A DNA stretch of 64,000 nt from an uncultured Ruminococcus sp. (GTDB lineage: Bacteria; Bacillota; Clostridia; Oscillospirales; Acutalibacteraceae): the NCBI GenBank assembly GCA_902776375.1, contig CACYPV010000004.1, forward strand, positions 61,813 through 125,812, in the 5' to 3' direction. The translations under genes and the position numbers were made by a program. The notes beneath the pieces are model-generated. The model was not told the DNA's origin. It saw nothing but the letters and a program-made list of their open reading frames with translations, and ran no database searches. Shown here piece by piece: positions 34,775 through 44,160 of this stretch. The stretch's first letter is position 1. Each line of letters opens with the position of its first letter.

Positions 34775-34792
34775 AGAAAGGAGGAACGGCAT

Positions 34793-36205
34793 ATGGGATT
34801 TTTAAACGCCGTAAGAAACTTTATAGTTGTATTCAACTATTTCTGCATGGCGTTTACGCTGTTGCTCAATATCATATATATCACGCAGCTTTTCGTATCG
34901 TTGATACGCGTACACAAGAATTACAACAAAACCTTTGCCGACGATTTTCACAGCTATGTCGACAGCGATAACCTGCTTCCGATATCCCTTATAATCCCTG
35001 CGTTTAACGAGCAGGAGAATATCGTGCAAAACATCAAATCGCTGATGACAATCAATTACCCGATGTTTGAGATCATCGTCGTGAACGACGGCTCTACCGA
35101 CAAGACCGGCGAGCTTGTAGTCAACGCGTTTCATATGCATAAGATAGAAACGTCTATCCGTTATCAGATACCCACCGAGAAGATCGAGGCGGTATATTTC
35201 AGCAAGAAGTACCCCAATCTTCTGTATGTCCAAAAGAAGAACGGCGGTAAATCCGACGCGCTTAACGCGGGAATCAATATCTCGCGCTATCCGCTGTTCA
35301 CCTGTCTGGATGCAGACTCCAGACTCGAAAAGGACGCGCTGCTCCGCCTTTCGATGGAATTCATCAAGGATTCCCGCACGGTCGTAGCAGGCGGCTTGGT
35401 GCGTATCGCAAACGGCTCTAAGATCGTAAACGGCGAGCTCAAGGGCTTTTCGATGCCGAAGAAGATCATCGAGCGTTTCCAGATAGTGGAATATTACCGT
35501 TCGTTTTTGATGGGACGTGTTTTCTGGAGCGCGTCAAACTCGCTCCTGATAGTATCGGGCGCCTTCGGTCTGTTCCGCAAGCAGACGGTAATCGACGTTG
35601 GCGGCTATAAGCGCAACACCATAGGCGAGGACATGGAGATAGTCGTCCGTATCCACCGCTATATGAAAAAGCAAAGAAAGAAGTACAGGGTCAAGTTCAA
35701 CGAATTCTCCATTTGCTGGACGCAGGGACCCATGTCGATGAAGGATATCCGCAGCCAGCGCAGACGCTGGCAGATAGGCTTGATGGACACGCTTATCTCT
35801 CACATAGGCATGACGCTGAACCCGCGGTACGGCTTTGTCGGACTGCTTTCGGTGCCGTACAACTGGATATTCGAGCTGTTCGGAGCCGTCGTAGAGGTCA
35901 TAGGTTATTTCCTGATACCGTTCACCCTGATAATGGGCGAGCTGAACATGTTCTTCTTCGTCATATACTTCCTGCTTTCGGTCGCTTTGGGCGTTATACT
36001 GTCAGAGGGCAGCTTGGTGCTGGAGCAGTATACCCACAGGGCCGCTATGAACGCGAAGCAGAGCATTTCCATCTCGGTTTACGCGATCCTTGAAAACTTT
36101 GGCTATCGCCAGATGATCACGGTGTTCCGCGTGGAGGGTATCATAAAATACCGCAAGCTGCGCAAAACGTGGGGCAAGATCAAGCGAAAGGAGTTTGAGC
36201 AATGA
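34793..36205 (+). CDS. Processive family-2 glycosyltransferase (polysaccharide synthase)
   Basis: The 470-residue protein has a helix near residues 10-35, a GT-A domain, and three to four C-terminal helices (about 345-425). The motifs of chitin, cellulose and PNAG synthases are all present: VVNDGSTDKTG, TCLDADSRLEKD, GEDMEIVVRI and QRRRWQIG. It should polymerise a nucleotide sugar and pass the chain through the membrane. No PilZ domain is seen, so c-di-GMP control should act through the riboswitch or the HD-GYP protein. AGGAGG precedes the ATG. It overlaps the next gene by four bases. The sugar is unknown. Confidence 0.9.
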   Translation: MGFLNAVRNFIVVFNYFCMAFTLLLNIIYITQLFVSLIRVHKNYNKTFADDFHSYVDSDNLLPISLIIPAFNEQENIVQNIKSLMTINYPMFEIIVVNDGSTDKTGELVVNAFHMHKIETSIRYQIPTEKIEAVYFSKKYPNLLYVQKKNGGKSDALNAGINISRYPLFTCLDADSRLEKDALLRLSMEFIKDSRTVVAGGLVRIANGSKIVNGELKGFSMPKKIIERFQIVEYYRSFLMGRVFWSASNSLLIVSGAFGLFRKQTVIDVGGYKRNTIGEDMEIVVRIHRYMKKQRKKYRVKFNEFSICWTQGPMSMKDIRSQRRRWQIGLMDTLISHIGMTLNPRYGFVGLLSVPYNWIFELFGAVVEVIGYFLIPFTLIMGELNMFFFVIYFLLSVALGVILSEGSLVLEQYTHRAAMNAKQSISISVYAILENFGYRQMITVFRVEGIIKYRKLRKTWGKIKRKEFEQ

Positions 36206-38445
36206 AAAAGATCTTTATATCTGTCATCGCTACCCTTGTCGTTCTGTTCTTTCTGGCGCAGACCGGCTTGCTGGCTCCGTTCGGCATAAAACAGCTTTCC
36301 GTTTTCCGCAAGCCGGAATCCGACACCAAGGAGGAATCCGAAAACAAAGGCGAGGAATTCTATGACGCCGTAGACGATATAAGCTACCGCTTCAAGGCGG
36401 AGGACGGATATTTTCATCTTTACACTCAAGGCGGCTGGGATAAGCAGTTCATGACCGGCGTCAACATAGGCGCTTCTGAGCCTGCGCTGTTCCCCGGCGA
36501 CCTTACCATAAGCTACGATACTTACCTGCGCTGGTTCAAATATATCAGCGAGATGAACGCCAACTGCATCCGCGTTTACACCACCATGCGCCCGCAGTTT
36601 TATCTGGCGCTCAAAGACTTCAACCAAACATCCGAAAAACCGCTGTACCTGTACCAGGGCGTCTGGGTAAACGAGGATGATATCGAGCGTTTGGGCGACG
36701 TTTACGCCGAAAACGAAAAGATAATGACCGATTTCAAAAAAGACGTTATCACCACCTGCAACGTTATACACGGCAACGCTACCATTCCCGAAAGTCCCGG
36801 TAAGGCGTCCGGCTCGTACCACGCCGATGTGTCGCGCTGGCTGGCTGGCTGGATAATCGGTATAGAATGGGACCCAAACCTGGTGCTCAACACCGACGAC
36901 CAGCATCCGGATATGCGCGACTATGACGGCGAATACCTGTTCACCCAAGGTTCAACGCCGTTTGAAGGCTTTTTGTGCAGGGCGGGCGACGCGTTGATCA
37001 AGCACGAGACCGAGGAGTATAATTTCCAGGCTCCGTTGGCGTTCACCAACTGGATAACCACCGACCCGCTCACCCATCCCAACGAGCCGCACTACGACGA
37101 GGACAAGGCGATAGTGAGCACCGAGAGTATAAAGTCGAGAAACTTTAAGCCCGGCTTGTTCGCCTCGTACCATATCTACCCGTATTATCCCGACAGCCTG
37201 AATTATCAGGAGGACTATTTGCGTGAGACCGATGAAAACGGCAAGGTCGATACCTACACCGCTTATCTTAAGGATCTTAAGCTCGTGCACACTCTGCCCA
37301 TCCTTGTAGCGGAGTTCGGTATACCGACCTCGCGGGGCATGGGACACGAAAGCGTAATGGGCTATAACCAGGGCGGCGTAGATGAGACCGCGCAGGGCGC
37401 CATGCTGACCGATATGATAGACTCGATACACGATACGGGCTATGCGGGCGGGCTGGTCTTTACCTGGCAGGACGAGTGGTTCAAACGAACGTGGAACAAC
37501 GTAATGTTCGATATCGCCGACCGCCGTCCTTTTTGGTCTAATATCCAGACTACCGAGCAGAACTTCGGCGTAATGGCGTTTGACCCCGGCGAAAAATACG
37601 TTCTCTGTTACCCCGACGGCGATCTGGGCGAATGGAGCGCCGTGGAGCCGACGCTCACTACCGACTCGGGCGAGCTGTATGTGCTTCACGACGAACGATA
37701 CCTGTATTTGATGATGAAGTCCGAGACCTACGACTTTAACAACGACACCCTGTATATCCCGATAGATACTATCGCGGATCAGGGAAACACCACGGCTAAG
37801 GACTATAACCTGACTTTTGACAACGGTGCGGACTTTTTGATAAAGATCCACGGCGCGTCCGACTCGCATATTTATGTCGACCGGTATTACGACGCGTTCG
37901 AGTATCATTATATAGAGTCGCGCATCCTTAACGATTATCCTGTTGTGAAGGACGCAGACAAAAAAGACAGCGGAGTATTTGACGAGATGATGATGTGCTA
38001 CGGCTATCATCTGAAGGTCGGCGGCACGGGCGCGGAGGTGCCCGACAAGGCGTACGAGACCGGAAAGCTGAAATACGGCAACGCCAATCCCGACGCGGAG
38101 GATTACTTGTCGCTTACGGATTTCTGCTACGGCGACGGCGGCGTAGAGATACGTATCCCGTGGCAGCTGCTGAATGTGATGGATCCCTCGTCCAAGCAGC
38201 AGATGAGCGACTTTAGGGAAGATCAGGTGTTCACACCGCAACCCTACGATTCGTTCAGCTTCGGCTTAGGCGTAGCGAAGAAAAAAGAGAAGGTCAACAT
38301 AAGCTTCAACGGCAGCTATTCCTATCAGGAGTGGAACATGCCCACCTGGCACGAACGTATGAAGCCGTCGTATTATGAGCTTCAAAAATATCTGACGCAG
38401 TACAGAAGTAATACAGGCAGTAGTAATACAAGCGCAAAAAAATGA
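36202..38445 (+). CDS. Exported glycosidase-like protein (member 2 of three)
   Basis: The 747-residue protein has an N-terminal helix (residues 4-22). A clan-A-like TIM barrel spans about 65-430: FMTGVNIGASEPALFPGD, MNANCIRVYTTMRPQF, IGIEWDPN and ILVAEFGIPTSRGMGHE. The Glu in IGIEW is the candidate acid/base and the Glu in AEFG the candidate nucleophile. [18 protein letters not shown] follows. A CBM9/DOMON-like beta domain starts DGDLGEWSAVEP near residue 473 and ends in IRIPWQLLNVMDPSS. It probably trims, transfers or binds the polymer made by the upstream synthase. Confidence 0.78.
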   Translation: MKKIFISVIATLVVLFFLAQTGLLAPFGIKQLSVFRKPESDTKEESENKGEEFYDAVDDISYRFKAEDGYFHLYTQGGWDKQFMTGVNIGASEPALFPGDLTISYDTYLRWFKYISEMNANCIRVYTTMRPQFYLALKDFNQTSEKPLYLYQGVWVNEDDIERLGDVYAENEKIMTDFKKDVITTCNVIHGNATIPESPGKASGSYHADVSRWLAGWIIGIEWDPNLVLNTDDQHPDMRDYDGEYLFTQGSTPFEGFLCRAGDALIKHETEEYNFQAPLAFTNWITTDPLTHPNEPHYDEDKAIVSTESIKSRNFKPGLFASYHIYPYYPDSLNYQEDYLRETDENGKVDTYTAYLKDLKLVHTLPILVAEFGIPTSRGMGHESVMGYNQGGVDETAQGAMLTDMIDSIHDTGYAGGLVFTWQDEWFKRTWNNVMFDIADRRPFWSNIQTTEQNFGVMAFDPGEKYVLCYPDGDLGEWSAVEPTLTTDSGELYVLHDERYLYLMMKSETYDFNNDTLYIPIDTIADQGNTTAKDYNLTFDNGADFLIKIHGASDSHIYVDRYYDAFEYHYIESRILNDYPVVKDADKKDSGVFDEMMMCYGYHLKVGGTGAEVPDKAYETGKLKYGNANPDAEDYLSLTDFCYGDGGVEIRIPWQLLNVMDPSSKQQMSDFREDQVFTPQPYDSFSFGLGVAKKKEKVNISFNGSYSYQEWNMPTWHERMKPSYYELQKYLTQYRSNTGSSNTSAKK

Positions 38446-38478
38446 TATAATAGTAATAATAAAAAAGGAGGCGGCAAG

Positions 38479-40605
38479 ATGAAAAGAGTATTGGCGCTGT
38501 TGCTTGCGGCGGCGGTTCTGTTCTCACTTGCCGCCTGTAATAATGACACCGACAGCTCGGAACCGTCCGTTGCCAAGCAGGTCAAGCTTCCGGATGCCGG
38601 AGACCTTTCTCTGCCGTTTTACGCGGCGGACAACGGCTATATGTACCGCGGCGTTGATGAGCAAACGGGCGAGCTGTTTTACGTCAAAGGCGTAAACATG
38701 GGGCTCAGCGAGCCTGAGACCGATCTCGCGTCCCCCGACACCACCTACGATACGTTCACGGACTGGTTCCGGAAGATACGGGCGATGAACGCCAACACGG
38801 TCAGGGTGTTTACGGTAATGAATCCCGATTTTTACCGCGCCCTCGACGATTATAACGCGCAGCACGCCGAAGACCCGCTGTATCTGATACAGGGCATATG
38901 GTTCTCGGAGGATCTGATGTATCAGCTTACCGACGCTCTGGAGAGCGATCAGATCCTTATAACCGCGTTCAAGCGCTCCGTGACCGAAACGATAGATATC
39001 ATCCACGGCTCGAGCGATTATACGGTCTACGGCAAATATGATCCTGCGATATACGACCGCGATGTTTCAAAATATGTCGTCGGTTATATCCTCGGCTTGG
39101 AGTACCCGCCCGATTTTGTCAACGAAACTAACGTTTCTCACCCCGATCAGGCGAATTACAACGGCGGCTATCTGCGGACAGCAGAGGGCTCAGCGCCGTT
39201 TGAAGCGTTTTTGTGTGAGGTGGGGGACACCCTTATCGAATACGAGACCGAAACCTATTCGTGTCAGCTGCCCGTCGCGTTCCTCAACTGGCAAACGCTC
39301 GATACGCTCAAGCATCCTGCCGAGCCATTCCCCTATGAGGAGGACACCATAAGCGTCGACACGGAAAAGATCGTGGCAAAGGACGGCTATTATGCCGGTC
39401 TGTTCGCCGCTGTAGACGTGTATCCGTACTATCCTGAATTCATGAACTATCAAAGCGATTACGCTTTGGCGGAGGACAATTATCTGGCGTACCTGAAAGA
39501 GTTGAAGGGCGCTTACAGCGTTCCGCTGCTGATCTCCGAATACGGGCTCAGCACCTCGCGCGGCATAGCGCACAAGGGGCTCAACGGTTATCAGCAGGGC
39601 GGGCTTACCGAGCAGGAGCAGGGAAGATTGGACGCGCAGATGTCCCGCGATATCTGCGAGGCGGGCTGCTGCGGCGGTCTGTTGTTCTCGTGGCAGGACG
39701 AATGGTTCAAGCGCACATGGAACATGGATATGTATTACCCGGAAAACCCGTCCGAGCGCATCCACGACCTGTCCTCAGCCGAGCAGAGCTACGGGGTTTT
39801 GGCATATGATACGTCGGTGTGCCGCCCCGACGGCGACGCCTCCGAGTGGAACGCCGAAACCGGGATTGGCGATACGGGTATCTGCGTCAAATACGACGCG
39901 GAGTATCTCCATTTATTGGTGTCGTTTCCCGACGGCTTTGATTTTAACAAGGACGTATACTACATCCCGATACAGGTGACAGGACAGGGAAGCGATCATG
40001 ACAAGGAAAGAAAGCTTACCTTCTCCGAGGCTGCCGACAGCCTGCTGGTCATCAAGGGCAAGGATGAAACAAGGATACTGACCGACGCCTACGAGGATGT
40101 TTTCCACTACAAATACGGCGTGCTTCAAAAGATATTGGGCGAAGCCAAGACAAAGCCGTTCAAGAAGAACAGCGGCGTTTATAACAAGATCAGGATGCTT
40201 GTCGCCAACGAGATGTATTTGCCCGAGCAAAAGACTTTGCTTGACCCGCAGTCGGTTGAAACGGGACTTCTGCAATACGGCAACGCTGACCCCGACAGCG
40301 CTGACTATTCGTCGCAGGCGGACTTCTGCCTGAGCGGAAAGAAGCTCGAAATACGGCTTGCGTGGTATCTGCTGGGGATAAAGAATCCCCGCACCATGGC
40401 GTGCATCGCGCCGCTCACCTCAGATAAGATCGAATTCACCGAGTTCAAATCGATAAAGCTCGGAGCAGGCACGCAGGGCGAGATAAAGCTGGTCGATACC
40501 GGATTCAAAAAGCTTGCTCAGCCCGAATACACCCAAAGGCTCAAAAAATCCTACGATATCATAGCAAAAGAATTTGATTCTTTGCCGTCGTTCAAACAAG
40601 AATAA
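38479..40605 (+). CDS. Glycosidase-like lipoprotein (member 3 of three)
   Basis: The 708-residue lipoprotein has lipobox LAAC near residue 20. The same architecture as the 36202 gene follows: TIM barrel with [42 protein letters not shown] and [17 protein letters not shown], so both candidate glutamates remain. Then come [18 protein letters not shown] and a CBM9-like domain from [19 protein letters not shown] precedes the ATG. The pair 36202/38479 looks like an old tandem duplication. It is the last gene of the operon; a terminator follows. Confidence 0.78.
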   Translation: MKRVLALLLAAAVLFSLAACNNDTDSSEPSVAKQVKLPDAGDLSLPFYAADNGYMYRGVDEQTGELFYVKGVNMGLSEPETDLASPDTTYDTFTDWFRKIRAMNANTVRVFTVMNPDFYRALDDYNAQHAEDPLYLIQGIWFSEDLMYQLTDALESDQILITAFKRSVTETIDIIHGSSDYTVYGKYDPAIYDRDVSKYVVGYILGLEYPPDFVNETNVSHPDQANYNGGYLRTAEGSAPFEAFLCEVGDTLIEYETETYSCQLPVAFLNWQTLDTLKHPAEPFPYEEDTISVDTEKIVAKDGYYAGLFAAVDVYPYYPEFMNYQSDYALAEDNYLAYLKELKGAYSVPLLISEYGLSTSRGIAHKGLNGYQQGGLTEQEQGRLDAQMSRDICEAGCCGGLLFSWQDEWFKRTWNMDMYYPENPSERIHDLSSAEQSYGVLAYDTSVCRPDGDASEWNAETGIGDTGICVKYDAEYLHLLVSFPDGFDFNKDVYYIPIQVTGQGSDHDKERKLTFSEAADSLLVIKGKDETRILTDAYEDVFHYKYGVLQKILGEAKTKPFKKNSGVYNKIRMLVANEMYLPEQKTLLDPQSVETGLLQYGNADPDSADYSSQADFCLSGKKLEIRLAWYLLGIKNPRTMACIAPLTSDKIEFTEFKSIKLGAGTQGEIKLVDTGFKKLAQPEYTQRLKKSYDIIAKEFDSLPSFKQE

Positions 40606-40637
40606 AGACGCTTCGGATGATCCAAAGCGTCTTTTTT
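40604..40637 (+). terminator. Bidirectional terminator after the polysaccharide operon
   Basis: AAGACGCTT/AAGCGTCTT with a partly paired loop and a seven-T tract. It also lies just past the stop of the minus-strand GGDEF gene. Confidence 0.88.
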
Positions 40638-40661
40638 TAATTATTTGATTGTACTTCGGCG

Positions 40662-41831
40662 TCAGCTTTGCTCGCTCGCTATTTTGGCTCTGCGGTAAAA
40701 AGCGTCTTTTTCGTTGTACATAGCCATATCGGCTTTTATCATAAGCTTTTCCGCGGAAAGCTCGGGATGATCCTCCGCGCGTGCGATACCTATTGCCAGA
40801 TAGAGCTCTTTTACAAGCTTGCCGTGCCAATTCGCGGCGTTTTGTTTCAGCTTATCCATAGCTTCAAGCGCCTGCTTGCTGTCCATCTGCGTTATCACGA
40901 TGAATTCATCGCCGCCGGTACGGTAGCAGGTCCCGTTTTTCTCAAAGGCACTGCTTATGCAGTTGGCGGCTCCGCAGATCAATTCGTCGCCCGCCGCATG
41001 TCCAAGCGTATCGTTTACGTTTTTGAGCCCGTTGATATCGATGGAAAAAATCGTCAGGTCGGGCGGCAGTTTTTCCTTTTCGTCCAGCACCTTCGTCGCG
41101 GCGAAAAAGGCGTAACGGCTTGACACGCCGGTCAGCGCGTCGGTGGTTATCGCTATTTGCTGCTCCTGTATAGTATCATCCGACGAAAGCTGCGAGAACT
41201 CCATGATGTAAATGAACATCATTATCATTCCCAACGTCAGTCCGATATAAGCCGTGCGGTACTCGTTGCCCATTAATTCCTGAAGCATGATGCAGATCAG
41301 CACCAAAGTGATGATCGCATAGAGCGACAGCCTGTTCTGCTTGCGGAATCTTTTGGCGTAGGTGATGAACTCGATCGCGATAAAAATGATGAGTATGATG
41401 TACAAAGACATATACACCGGATACAGCGGACCGTGGGAATAATGGTTTTTTTCATCGATGACTAGCATCCAGCCGGTAAAAGCGGAAACGATCTGAAACA
41501 GCAGATTGACGCCCAAAATACCGTTAACAAGCTTTTCCCAAATACTGCCGGTCTTTAAATTAACTATCAGCGCTGCGCCCGCGGCAGGGGTCAGGATATA
41601 GTCGGCGCATTTGACAAGGCGGAACAGCCATACGGGTATCGACATATCTCCGTTGAACTGCATGCCCAGCCATTCCATAAGAGAGGCGAGGGCGACGATC
41701 GCGTAAGTGATATAAAACAGCGTCTTTTCTTTGCGGGAAAGGCGGTTATTTTCTGATACTAAAATACAGAGCACAATAAGCGAAAGCCAACATATTAGTA
41801 TTATAGATGTATAGTAACTGATAAGTATCAC
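40662..41831 (-). CDS. Membrane diguanylate cyclase
   Basis: The 389-residue protein has seven to eight N-terminal helices (to about residue 215) and a C-terminal GGDEF domain (about 230-385): FSIDINGLKNVNDTLGHAAG and CYRTGGDEFIVI. The GGDEF is intact, and no RxxD inhibition site is seen five residues before it. It should make c-di-GMP without product inhibition. The only in-frame start is GTG at 41831, directly against GGAGG with no usual spacing, so translation may be poor or start at a non-standard codon slightly downstream. It is convergent with the polysaccharide operon. Confidence 0.88.
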   Translation of the reverse strand: MILISYYTSIILICWLSLIVLCILVSENNRLSRKEKTLFYITYAIVALASLMEWLGMQFNGDMSIPVWLFRLVKCADYILTPAAGAALIVNLKTGSIWEKLVNGILGVNLLFQIVSAFTGWMLVIDEKNHYSHGPLYPVYMSLYIILIIFIAIEFITYAKRFRKQNRLSLYAIITLVLICIMLQELMGNEYRTAYIGLTLGMIMMFIYIMEFSQLSSDDTIQEQQIAITTDALTGVSSRYAFFAATKVLDEKEKLPPDLTIFSIDINGLKNVNDTLGHAAGDELICGAANCISSAFEKNGTCYRTGGDEFIVITQMDSKQALEAMDKLKQNAANWHGKLVKELYLAIGIARAEDHPELSAEKLMIKADMAMYNEKDAFYRRAKIASEQS

Positions 41832-41908
41832 CCTCCATTTCTACAGACGTGGATAAGGTATAGCTTACGTTTTTTGTGCGCGCCGCAAAGGCGGCTTAAA
41901 GATAATTT

Positions 41909-41937
41909 ATTATATAATAAATATAGCCTTTTGTCAA
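41909..41937 (-). promoter_or_regulatory. Promoter of the diguanylate cyclase gene
   Basis: Minus strand: TTGACA (41937-41932), 17 bases, TATAAT (41914-41909). The roughly 70-base leader has a GCCGC/GCGGC hairpin near 41882-41896. Confidence 0.85.
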
Positions 41938-42036
41938 GAATTATGCGCAAAGCAGCGCAAGAAAAAAACAAAAAATCAATAAGGTATCTTTGCAAAAATA
42001 TTTTAAAAATTTTTGGAAAAATCTTTAAAAAAACTC

Positions 42037-42065
42037 TTGACAAACGCCGCCCTCTAATATATAAT
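42037..42065 (+). promoter_or_regulatory. Promoter of the second c-di-GMP riboswitch
   Basis: TTGACA (42037-42042), 17 bases, TATAAT (42060-42065). Confidence 0.9.
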
Positions 42066-42073
42066 ATAATTGA

Positions 42074-42155
42074 TATAAAGGCAAAACTGCCGAAAGGCAG
42101 TGACGCAAAGCGGAGAGCCTAAGGTGCTAACGCACTATGGTCGTCTGGTTGCATC
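42074..42155 (+). ncRNA. Cyclic-di-GMP-I riboswitch, copy 2
   Basis: AAGGCAAAACTGCC, GAAA tetraloop at 42092-42095, GACGCAAAGC at 42102-42111 and a 3' part TCGTCTGGTTGC. It directly precedes a terminator and the gene at 42228. Confidence 0.92.
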
Positions 42156-42204
42156 TATGATGTGTTCCGTATGTGTGGACACAGAATAGGTGCTTTTATT
42201 TTTT
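42151..42204 (+). terminator. Terminator of riboswitch copy 2
   Basis: GCATCTAT (42151-42158) pairs with ATAGGTGC (42186-42193), enclosing a TGTGTTCC/GGACACA stem, then TTTTATTTTTT. The 5' arm is the end of the aptamer. Confidence 0.8.
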
Positions 42205-42227
42205 CAAGAAAGAAGGAGGGTTTCGTT

Positions 42228-43880
42228 ATGAAAAAAACATTATCTGTGATACTTGCCGCGATAGTGGCGGTTCCGGCGGTTTGTCTGCCGGTCAGTGCTC
42301 ATGCGAACCATGTTAATGACGGTGATACACTGAGCTTCAACGGTGCGACTGCAACGAATGCATTCGGCGATCTGCTTGATTGGAACGGCGTTGTGTTCGG
42401 GGACGCAAACAATATTATCGACCTCGAGGGTTCGCTTGCCGTGGGCGGCAGCTTTTCTTCTCCCAGAGGTCTGTCGGTCAACGGCGGCGCATACGGCTCC
42501 CAGAATTTGACAACCGAGGACGTTGCGTTCCTCGTCAACGGCAATGTGAATATCAGCGGCTACGGCAGCGTTTGGGGACAGACGGTTGTCGGCAATGCGG
42601 ACGGCAATACCTATCATCTGTCCAATGTGACGCCGTCTGCAACGACAAACGGTCAGTTTGCGGTTGCGGATTCTTCCCGATACTTTGCGGACGCCAAAAA
42701 CACCGCTTATGCCGTGAAAGCAGCGGTTGACGCGCTTCCTGTCAACGGCGTGTGCCATGCTGCCTACGGCACCTATACCTTTGTCGGCGACGCTGACGCA
42801 AAAACCTTGGTTTACAACGTCGATGACGCCAACATCAGTTCCTATATTTTTGATTTTACCATCGCCGAGGGTCAGACCGTTGTCGTAAACTTTACGACCT
42901 CCGACACGCTCCGCTTCAAATACGGCGCTGTCAGAATCAACGGCAAATCGGATCAGCAATATCTGAGACAATTCAACCGCAACATCATTCTCAACGTTGT
43001 CAGCGCGGACAAAATTGAGATGACCGGCTGCGAATTGTACGGAACCCTTTTGGCGCCCGACGCCGAGATGATTGGCAACGACGCCAACGTGTGCGGTACC
43101 TCTATTCTGAATGGACTCACCGGAAACGGCGGCTTTGAGTTGCATGTCGGCTACAATAACAGCTTTATTCCGGCTGTTTCCGCTTCCACTCCCGATCCCG
43201 TAGTTCCCGCTGATCCCGAAGATCCTACAGATCCCGAGGAGCCTACAGATCCCGCAGAAGTACTTCCCACAGCAGGAAACATCAGGATCGACGTTCCCCT
43301 GAAGATGGCTGTAGTCTTTGCCGACGGCACCGTATACTATGGCGGCGAGATGAAGGAAGTCGTTTTCAATCAGGAATACACCTTCCAAATGTGTTCGGTA
43401 AACTGGGACAACGGTGTATATGACGAAAACGGCAACGGACTTCGCGGTTCGGTCGTTTACAGAATGATCGTCGTTCATAAGGACGAATTCAACCGCCGCG
43501 CACAAGAGGCGAAGCAGGATCCCGACAGATACACTGTTAAGGGTATCGATATCATCGACAACGTTGGCAAGATCATCATCATCAACGGTGACGCCAAGGA
43601 CGCTCACCTCGAGACCGACGTCAATAACTTCTTCATGGCTTACAGATTCCACTTTACCGGACAAGATTATAACAAGAAGACCGGTATCGCGGGCGTTATC
43701 AACACTCCGATCGAGAGCCTGTCGGTAAATCTGCCGCTCGGTTCCACCATCGCTTGCGACGCTTACGTCAAAGGCGCTAAGGTAGACAGCGCAAATGTGT
43801 TCATCGAGCACAATTCCGGCAAGGGCGTTTACAACGACGTAGAGCTCACCAGCGTAAACGATTACACTTGGAATCATTGA
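42228..43880 (+). CDS. Secreted choice-of-anchor-A adhesin-like protein with shared C-terminal domain
   Basis: The 550-residue protein has a signal peptide (MKKTLSVILAAIVAVPAV, cleavage likely near VSAHA). Residues about 25-320 match the choice-of-anchor A / putative adhesive fold: FGDLLDWNGVVFGDANNI, LEGSLAVGGSF, DKIEMTGCELYGTLLAPDAE. A Pro/Asp/Glu linker (about 330-355) leads to a C-terminal domain of about 190 residues (GNIRIDVPLKMAVVFADG to LTSVNDYTW) nearly identical to that of the gene at 44161. No LPXTG sortase signal is seen. The ATG at 42228 follows AAGGAGGG, after a c-di-GMP riboswitch. It is probably a surface or matrix protein. Confidence 0.82.
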   Translation: MKKTLSVILAAIVAVPAVCLPVSAHANHVNDGDTLSFNGATATNAFGDLLDWNGVVFGDANNIIDLEGSLAVGGSFSSPRGLSVNGGAYGSQNLTTEDVAFLVNGNVNISGYGSVWGQTVVGNADGNTYHLSNVTPSATTNGQFAVADSSRYFADAKNTAYAVKAAVDALPVNGVCHAAYGTYTFVGDADAKTLVYNVDDANISSYIFDFTIAEGQTVVVNFTTSDTLRFKYGAVRINGKSDQQYLRQFNRNIILNVVSADKIEMTGCELYGTLLAPDAEMIGNDANVCGTSILNGLTGNGGFELHVGYNNSFIPAVSASTPDPVVPADPEDPTDPEEPTDPAEVLPTAGNIRIDVPLKMAVVFADGTVYYGGEMKEVVFNQEYTFQMCSVNWDNGVYDENGNGLRGSVVYRMIVVHKDEFNRRAQEAKQDPDRYTVKGIDIIDNVGKIIIINGDAKDAHLETDVNNFFMAYRFHFTGQDYNKKTGIAGVINTPIESLSVNLPLGSTIACDAYVKGAKVDSANVFIEHNSGKGVYNDVELTSVNDYTWNH

Positions 43881-43937
43881 TATTAAGCATCAGTGGTTCA
43901 CAGCCTAAAAAACTTTTATAAGAATTAAATTATCCTA

Positions 43938-43967
43938 TTGACAAACAAAAAAAATATTTGGTACAAT
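43938..43967 (+). promoter_or_regulatory. Promoter of the third c-di-GMP riboswitch
   Basis: TTGACA (43938-43943), 18 bases, TACAAT (43962-43967). The early transcript has an extra AATGCC/GGCATT hairpin at about 43983-44009 before the aptamer. Confidence 0.75.
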
Positions 43968-44021
43968 ATGGATAATAAGGTAAATGCCGCCGCAAAGATT
44001 CAAGGCATTATCTAAAGAACA

Positions 44022-44100
44022 GAATTTGCCAAACCTGCGGAAACGCAGGGACGGAAAGCTCAGGAGTCTAATACGTTAAAGTAATGACAGTCCGGCTGCA
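44022..44100 (+). ncRNA. Cyclic-di-GMP-I riboswitch, copy 3 (variant)
   Basis: CCAAACCTGCG, GAAA tetraloop at 44040-44043, the variant core GACGGAAAGC (usual C replaced by G) at 44050-44059, and the 3' part AGTCCGGCTGCA. It precedes a terminator and the gene at 44161. Confidence 0.87.
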
Positions 44101-44136
44101 AGTCAACATGATTTTGCACGGACTGTCATTTATTAT
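44084..44136 (+). terminator. Terminator of riboswitch copy 3
   Basis: ATGACAGTCCG (44084-44094) pairs perfectly with CGGACTGTCAT (44119-44129), with an inner TGCAA/TTGCA stem, then TTATTATT. The 5' arm is inside the aptamer, so the two structures exclude each other. Confidence 0.85.
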
Positions 44137-44160
44137 TGTCCGTGGAATGGAGGATTTACT

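Noticed and set aside
36952-38241. A 429-codon minus-strand open frame opposite glycosidase-like member 2
   Set aside because: No start signal, no homologous motifs, and lies wholly inside a gene with clear family resemblance.
42240-43877. A 545-codon minus-strand open frame opposite the adhesin-like gene
   Set aside because: It is a shadow of GC-biased third positions; the plus strand has signal peptide, riboswitch and recognisable domains.
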